A stretch of DNA of 9,528 nucleotides from CAVPRW01 sp046727435 [NCBI: bacterium] (GTDB taxonomy: Bacteria > Tectomicrobia > Entotheonellia > J063). A model generated the notes under the pieces. That model had not been told where the DNA came from. It searched no databases and worked only from the letters and a program-made list of their open reading frames with translations. Positions 5,837-9,528 of the stretch are shown here, one piece after another; the first letter of the stretch is position 1, and each line of letters begins with the position of its first letter. The translations under genes were made by a program, and so were the position numbers. Where the stretch lies: NCBI GenBank assembly GCA_046727435.1, contig JBKPCR010000038.1, forward strand, positions 1 through 9,528, read 5' to 3'.

Positions 5837-6322
5837 CTACTCGATCCTCCCGAAATCCTCCGGTTTCAGATTCTCGATCCAATCGCGAACGGATTGCACG
5901 TCCTCAGCCGGCTTGTCCTCGGTCAAGTCGATACTCTTGGCCTCGCGAATGACTTTTTCGGCGACAAAGATCGGGGCCTTCACGCGTAAGGCCAGGGCGA
6001 TGGCATCGCTCGGACGTGAGTCGATCGCCACCTCAGTTCCATTCACTGCCAAGAAAATGACCGCGTAAAACGTGTTGTCGCGCAGGTCGTTAACGACGAT
6101 CCGCGACACCTTTGCCTTGAGGCCTTCGAGGATATTGCGGATGAGGTCGTGCGTCATGGGACGGGGCGTCGTGATCCGTTCCATCTCCATCGCGATGGCG
6201 TTGGCCTCATTGGCGCCGATCCATATCGGTAAGGCTCGATTCCCTTCGACATCTTTCAGGATGACAATCGGCATATTCGTCAATGGATCGAGCGTCAGAC
6301 CCTTGACTACCATTTGTAACAC
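5837..6322 (-). CDS. Bifunctional nuclease family (DUF151) protein
   Basis: A 161-aa cytosolic protein of the DUF151 family, related to Thermotoga TM0160 and to plant bifunctional nucleases; its bacterial role is not firmly known. Family motifs appear in order: PIVILKD (18-24), [14 protein letters not shown] (31-44), RPMTHDL (54-60), NTFYAVIFL (83-91), [13 protein letters not shown] (101-113) and APIFV (116-120). A charged tail that includes [12 protein letters not shown] follows. Length is normal for the family. The start is a GTG at 6322, with GGAGG 8 nt upstream; the first internal ATG (6313) would be too far from that site. It begins 3 nt after the miaB stop codon, and the ribosome site lies inside the end of miaB, so the two are probably translationally coupled. 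Family membership is secure, biochemical activity is not. Confidence 0.93.
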   Translation of the reverse strand: MLQMVVKGLTLDPLTNMPIVILKDVEGNRALPIWIGANEANAIAMEMERITTPRPMTHDLIRNILEGLKAKVSRIVVNDLRDNTFYAVIFLAVNGTEVAIDSRPSDAIALALRVKAPIFVAEKVIREAKSIDLTEDKPAEDVQSVRDWIENLKPEDFGRIE

Positions 6323-6325
6323 GGC

Positions 6326-7672
6326 TCAGTCCTCCCCTCCGCGGTCACTTTGGTCAGTGCAGACCTTGCCTTCGAGGCTGTGTGCCCCCACCTGTTCGAT
6401 ACGTACCGTTACGAGGGAGCCAGTCAAGGACGGATGACCAACGAAGTTCACGGGACGGTTTTGTCGCGTGCGGCCAGTGAGCTGCACGCTCCCTTTTTTA
6501 CTAGGCCCCTCCACCAATACTTCTTCGCATCGTCCGATCCGAGCCCGATTGCGGCAAAGCTGAATGGCTTCCTGGACTGCGAGCAATGCGGTGAAGCGCT
6601 CGCTTTTCACGGCCTCCGAAACCTGGTCGTCAAACGTTGCCGCGCGCGTTCCAGGACGTGGTGAGTATTTGAACAGGTACATCGAATCGAACTCGACGGC
6701 TTGGACAAGCTGCACAGTCTGCGCGAAATCGTCGTCTGACTCTCCGGGAAAACCGACGATCAGGTCGGTTGAGAGGGCGACATCGGGTACCAGCGCGCGT
6801 AATCGTTCAACCTGGACCAAGTAGTCATCACGGGTGTAACCACGGTGCATACGCCTGAGAGTGACACTCGATCCAGATTGTACGGGCAGATGAATGTATT
6901 CACACACCTTGTCCAAAGTTCCCACAGTCTTCATGAGTTTTTCCGAGAAGTCACGAGGATGGGATGTGATGAAGCGAATGCGCTCAATCCCATGAATCGG
7001 ATTGAGCATTTCCAGGAGGTCTGCCAGGTCCTTCCCCTCCGGAGAGCGTTTGCCATAGGAGTCGATATTCTGACCCAGCAGCGTCACTTCTTTATAGCCC
7101 TGGTCCGCAAGCGCTTGCACTTCGTGGACAATCGCCGCAGTCGGACGGCTCTGTTCGCGTCCTCGCGTGTATGGCACGACACAGAACGTACAGAACTTAT
7201 CGCACCCCTGCATCACGGTTACCCATGCCTGGCAAGGGTTGTCACGCTGGATCGGAAACAGTTGTTCGTCCCATAGCGGATTATCGGCGAGATCGCTGAG
7301 CTGGTGGCGACGGGTCTGGATGCCCGTCAAGAGTGCAGGGAGTTTGGGAATGTTTTGCGGCCCAAATACTAGGTCGACGTACGGTGCACGCTGGAGGATG
7401 TTCTCCCCCTCTTGTTGCGCCACACAGCCGCAGACACCGACGATGAGGTCAGGGTTATCGCGTTTGAGCCACTTGAGCTGACCGAGCTGGCTGTAGACCT
7501 TTTGCTCGGCCTTATCGCGAATGCTACAGGTGTTCAGTAGAATCAGGTCAGCACCGCGCGTTTGGCCCGTGATCTCATAGCCAAGACCAACAAGGATGCC
7601 TGCCATGCGCTCGGATTCATACTTATTCATCTGGCAGCCATAGGTGATAACTACCGCGCGTTTCGGCTCCAT
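6326..7672 (-). CDS. miaB: tRNA-2-methylthio-N6-dimethylallyladenosine synthase MiaB
   Basis: MiaB is a radical-SAM enzyme that adds a methylthio group to position 2 of i6A37 in tRNAs reading UNN codons. All expected parts are present in 448 aa, the usual length. The N-terminal UPF0004 domain has the cluster cysteines C13 (YGCQMN), C49 (NTCSIRDKAE) and C83 (CGCVAQ). The radical-SAM motif CDKFCTFC holds C157, C161 and C164, followed by VVPYTRGREQSR, and a TRAM RNA-binding domain spans about 383-439. The frame extends upstream to an ATG at 7738. The ATG at 7672 (MEPKRAV) is preferred because it gives the standard length and because the predicted promoter would place transcription start near 7744, only about 6 nt before the longer start. 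Ribosome sites are weak for both. The first domain, NTCSIRDKAE, and SGSSVTLRRMHRGYTRDDY favour MiaB over MtaB or RimO. Confidence 0.95.
   Translation of the reverse strand: MEPKRAVVITYGCQMNKYESERMAGILVGLGYEITGQTRGADLILLNTCSIRDKAEQKVYSQLGQLKWLKRDNPDLIVGVCGCVAQQEGENILQRAPYVDLVFGPQNIPKLPALLTGIQTRRHQLSDLADNPLWDEQLFPIQRDNPCQAWVTVMQGCDKFCTFCVVPYTRGREQSRPTAAIVHEVQALADQGYKEVTLLGQNIDSYGKRSPEGKDLADLLEMLNPIHGIERIRFITSHPRDFSEKLMKTVGTLDKVCEYIHLPVQSGSSVTLRRMHRGYTRDDYLVQVERLRALVPDVALSTDLIVGFPGESDDDFAQTVQLVQAVEFDSMYLFKYSPRPGTRAATFDDQVSEAVKSERFTALLAVQEAIQLCRNRARIGRCEEVLVEGPSKKGSVQLTGRTRQNRPVNFVGHPSLTGSLVTVRIEQVGAHSLEGKVCTDQSDRGGED
6331..6335 (-). promoter_or_regulatory. Ribosome binding site for the DUF151 gene, inside the miaB 3' end
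   Basis: GGAGG on the minus strand ends 8 nt before the GTG start at 6322. It decides for GTG over the ATG three codons further on, and overlaps the last miaB codons. Confidence 0.7.
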
Positions 7673-7750
7673 GCGTAGCCTGTCGAGTGACTCGCCCAAG
7701 ATCGCCAAAGTCAAGAAAATCCGCGACGGTCGCGGCATGCACAGCGCTTA

Positions 7751-7779
7751 AATATAGCGAGACGCCTGGGGGTTGTCAA
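7751..7779 (-). promoter_or_regulatory. Near-consensus sigma-70 promoter of the miaB-DUF151 operon
   Basis: On the minus strand TTGACA (7774-7779) and TATATT (7751-7756) are separated by exactly 17 nt. Predicted transcription start is near 7744, leaving about 70 nt of leader before the ATG at 7672. The rest of the 7739-7921 gap shows no gene and no convincing terminator for the amidase gene. Confidence 0.7.
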
Positions 7780-7921
7780 GGGAAGCAGCCTGGTGACGTG
7801 GGCACTTAGAGCCTATCGCTGTAGGCCTGGCTGTAGACATGTGATATCGGCACAGCTCCAATGCCAACACCCCAGGAGGTAGCTGGCAAGGAAGATGCCC
7901 CTGCCCCGTGGCAACCATCTG

Positions 7922-8791
7922 CTACAGCCCTAGCAACGCGCGCGAGATCACCGCTTTGGCGCGGTAAGGAGGACCGCCAACATAGGAAAATCGGGCATCG
8001 ACGGCGGCGCTGACCAACATCGCTGCATCGATGGGATCCAGGTCCAACTTGTACATGAGCAGCCGCGCCATCTCGTTCACGGCCATATGGGAGGCGGCTT
8101 CCATAGTGTCGCCCTCGCCGGTCGTCATGACAGCATCTTGGGTGACGACCACTGGGCGGTCGACTTGCAACACCGTCGAAACGTCACAGCGCAGCGTGAC
8201 CTCCGCGCCCATCTCGACCGCGGAGCTCGCGCTCTCGCCGTCGCCCATGGCAGCATGCACATCTTCGATGGTCAGGAGGGCTCCCTCCTCGAACACTGGC
8301 AGAAGAACCTTGGCACCAGGACCGATGGCGATGTTACTCATCGCTCCCCCGAAGGGGCCCACGCTATTGCAGGACTTGGGCTCGCCGCCTGGTGCGACGC
8401 CCATACGGCCGATCATCGGGGCATACGGGAGGGCGATCTTGTCATTGAACCAGACGCGCTCCCCGTTGATTTGCACTTTCCTCCGGCGCCATTCATCGAC
8501 GCGATTCTTCAACATCGCGCGTCCTGGAGTGGCCACAATCCAGCCATAGCCCAAACTCGGGGTGATGTCGAGCACCTCGATTGAGAGCGTGTCCCCCGGC
8601 TCTGTGCCCCCGACATATACCGGGCCCGTCATGGACATCAATAGATCCAACGGCGCATCATCTGGGCTGGTATAGCCTTGGAAACGATCGTTGGTCTCCA
8701 TCACAAACGCTTCTCCCATACCGACGTGAATCGCCGGGGGATTTGCACCGCTGTAGGCGCTGACACGCTGGCTCTTGTTGACCCGTTGCAT
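7922..8791 (-). CDS. Acetamidase/formamidase family hydrolase (short form)
   Basis: A 289-aa member of the FmdA/AmdA family, which hydrolyses short amides such as formamide or acetamide to the acid and ammonia in the cytosol. Recognisable family blocks are GPVYVGGTEPGDTLSIEVLD (56-75), PMIGRMGVAP (125-134), GPFGGAMSN (145-153), KVLLPVFEEGALLTIEDVHA (161-180), GDGE (183-186) and VEMGAEVTLR (192-201). Length matches the short bacterial branch rather than the roughly 400-aa FmdA. Two conserved positions differ from the consensus I know: GGN(M/L)D reads GGAMS, and GD-x-HA reads ED-V-HA. The actual amide substrate is therefore uncertain. The ATG at 8791 has GGGAG about 8 nt upstream. It is a single gene, divergent from the threonine aldolase; ammonia supply from amides is a plausible role. 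Confidence 0.88.
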   Translation of the reverse strand: MQRVNKSQRVSAYSGANPPAIHVGMGEAFVMETNDRFQGYTSPDDAPLDLLMSMTGPVYVGGTEPGDTLSIEVLDITPSLGYGWIVATPGRAMLKNRVDEWRRRKVQINGERVWFNDKIALPYAPMIGRMGVAPGGEPKSCNSVGPFGGAMSNIAIGPGAKVLLPVFEEGALLTIEDVHAAMGDGESASSAVEMGAEVTLRCDVSTVLQVDRPVVVTQDAVMTTGEGDTMEAASHMAVNEMARLLMYKLDLDPIDAAMLVSAAVDARFSYVGGPPYRAKAVISRALLGL

Positions 8792-8841
8792 GGCGACTCT
8801 CCCGAGTGATTGAGGTGATTCTCCGATAGATTAGCGTGCGC

Positions 8842-8870
8842 AGCATAGCGTGTTTGGCAAACTATCGCAA
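8842..8870 (-). promoter_or_regulatory. Possible sigma-70 promoter of the amidase gene
   Basis: On the minus strand TTGCGA (8865-8870) and TATGCT (8842-8847) are 17 nt apart, each matching four of six consensus positions. This leaves a leader of about 45 nt before the ATG at 8791. Confidence 0.45.
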
Positions 8871-8907
8871 GTGCGAGGGATCCGAACCCTGGGGGCGAGC
8901 GCGGAAC

Positions 8908-8937
8908 TTTCCAGGGGGCTCGGCCTTCTGCTATGAT
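8908..8937 (+). promoter_or_regulatory. Possible extended -10 promoter of the threonine aldolase gene
   Basis: TGCTATGAT (8929-8937) is an extended -10 element with one mismatch in the hexamer. TTTCCA (8908-8913) at 18-nt spacing is a weak -35. The element and the bases after it (TGCTATGATAGGTT) nearly repeat those of the FTR-like gene promoter. The leader of about 105 nt contains a weak inverted repeat, CCTATC/GATAGG (8971-8976 and 8994-8999). Confidence 0.5.
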
Positions 8938-9048
8938 AGGTTGAGCACAGGGGCAGCACTACCGAGCAGACCTATCGGCCCACACCCATCGCAGATAGGA
9001 AGATGATAAACATAGCGCTGATCGAGGGTCCATGAGAGGACGCCCACA

Positions 9049-9528
9049 ATGATCGATCTCTATAGCGATACAATGACGAAGCCCACCCCAGCGATGCGCA
9101 AATGCATGGCCGAGGCGGAGGTAGGCGACGAGCAGAAGGGCGAAGATCCCACTGTCAATCGATTGCAAGACATGGTGGCCGAACTGCTGGGCAAGGAAGC
9201 GGCCGTCTACCTGCCGTCCGGGACCATGTGCAACGAGATCAGCTTCGCGGTATGGGGGCATATGGGGGATGAAATGATCCTCCATCGGGATGCCCATCCG
9301 GTGCATTTCGAGGTCGGGGGACCGGCCTACCTGGCGCGCCTCATGTTGTATCCTCTTGACGGCCCCCGCGGCATGTTCACGGCGGCGCAAGTGGAGGAGG
9401 CCATTCGACCGGAGAGCCCACATTATCCGCGCAGCCGCATAGTCGAGATCGAAAACACACACAATATGGGTGGGGGTTCGATCTGGCCCTTAGCGCAACT
9501 GCAAGCCGTCTGCGCCATGGCGCATCGG
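9049..9528 (+). CDS. ltaE: PLP-dependent threonine aldolase family protein (C-terminus beyond right edge)
   Basis: The family cleaves L-threonine/allo-threonine to glycine and acetaldehyde, using pyridoxal phosphate bound to a lysine. The 160 visible residues include [10 protein letters not shown] (7-16), the [10 protein letters not shown] block (31-40), [18 protein letters not shown] (45-62), H83, which matches the PLP-stacking histidine of E. coli Lta[11 protein letters not shown] (88-97) and [16 protein letters not shown] (134-148). The catalytic Lys, expected near residue 200, lies beyond the window. The ATG at 9049 is chosen because GAGAGGA lies 8 nt upstream and it begins at the conserved IDLYSDT. 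The frame is open to the last base. Substrate stereospecificity cannot be read from this part, so the symbol marks the low-specificity type by resemblance. Confidence 0.93.
   Translation, partial: MIDLYSDTMTKPTPAMRKCMAEAEVGDEQKGEDPTVNRLQDMVAELLGKEAAVYLPSGTMCNEISFAVWGHMGDEMILHRDAHPVHFEVGGPAYLARLMLYPLDGPRGMFTAAQVEEAIRPESPHYPRSRIVEIENTHNMGGGSIWPLAQLQAVCAMAHR

Noticed and set aside
5460-6068. Plus-strand open frame of 202 codons
   Set aside because: Its first about 25 codons are one frame of the SurA-like remnant, and the rest runs antisense to the DUF151 gene.
7800-7835. Possible hairpin GCCTA/TAGGC and a doubled GCTGTAG in the gap between the amidase and miaB
   Set aside because: The stem is only 5 bp with no T-run, so a terminator call is not justified. 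The repeat is too short to mean anything alone.
8031-8584. Two plus-strand open frames of 165-172 codons
   Set aside because: Both are antisense to the amidase gene and show no family motif.
8959-9462. Minus-strand open frame of 167 codons
   Set aside because: It is antisense to the threonine aldolase, whose conserved motifs are clear on the plus strand.

Overview
The window comes from a Gram-negative bacterium with a quinol-oxidising cytochrome bc complex of the split, b6f-like kind. The split cytochrome b, the KAPWY variant of the Qo-site motif and the multihaem c-type subunit suggest Nitrospirota, NC10/Methylomirabilota or a deltaproteobacterial-type lineage. No rRNA or other phylogenetic marker is present, so this placement is an inference.

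Positions 1-3936 (minus strand) hold an operon for a membrane-bound electron-transfer complex. In transcription order it contains a sigma-70-like promoter (TTGACA, 18 nt, TATGTT), a 55-aa single-span membrane protein, a membrane-anchored Mrr/restriction-endonuclease-fold protein that appears to have lost its catalytic residues, a b6-type cytochrome b, a subunit-IV-type cytochrome b C-terminal half, and a membrane-anchored multihaem cytochrome c with a long coiled coil. The cytochrome c runs off the left edge. No Rieske protein is visible.

Positions 4060-4600 (plus strand), divergent from the bc operon, encode an orphan ferredoxin-thioredoxin-reductase catalytic-type protein. It is read from an extended -10 promoter, and its leader contains a perfect 14-bp hairpin directly before a strong Shine-Dalgarno sequence.

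Positions 4601-5763 (plus strand) contain no intact gene but are not empty. They hold the remains of two cell-envelope genes: the N-terminal part of an AsmA/TamB-like protein and a full-length but multiply frameshifted SurA/PpiC-type periplasmic chaperone. Both carry several stops and frameshifts, and most of the AsmA/TamB-like gene seems to have been deleted.

Positions 5837-7779 (minus strand) form a two-gene operon: the tRNA methylthiotransferase miaB followed, after 3 nt, by a bifunctional-nuclease-family (DUF151) protein. It is driven by a near-consensus promoter (TTGACA, 17 nt, TATATT).

Positions 7922-9528 hold an acetamidase/formamidase-family hydrolase (minus strand) and, divergently, the first 160 codons of a PLP-dependent threonine aldolase (plus strand, cut by the right edge). 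Their two predicted promoters lie in the 257-bp gap between them. Three points deserve most attention: the inactive-looking, membrane-tethered nuclease fold inside a bc operon, the leader hairpin of the thioredoxin-reductase-like gene, and the paired envelope-gene pseudogenes.
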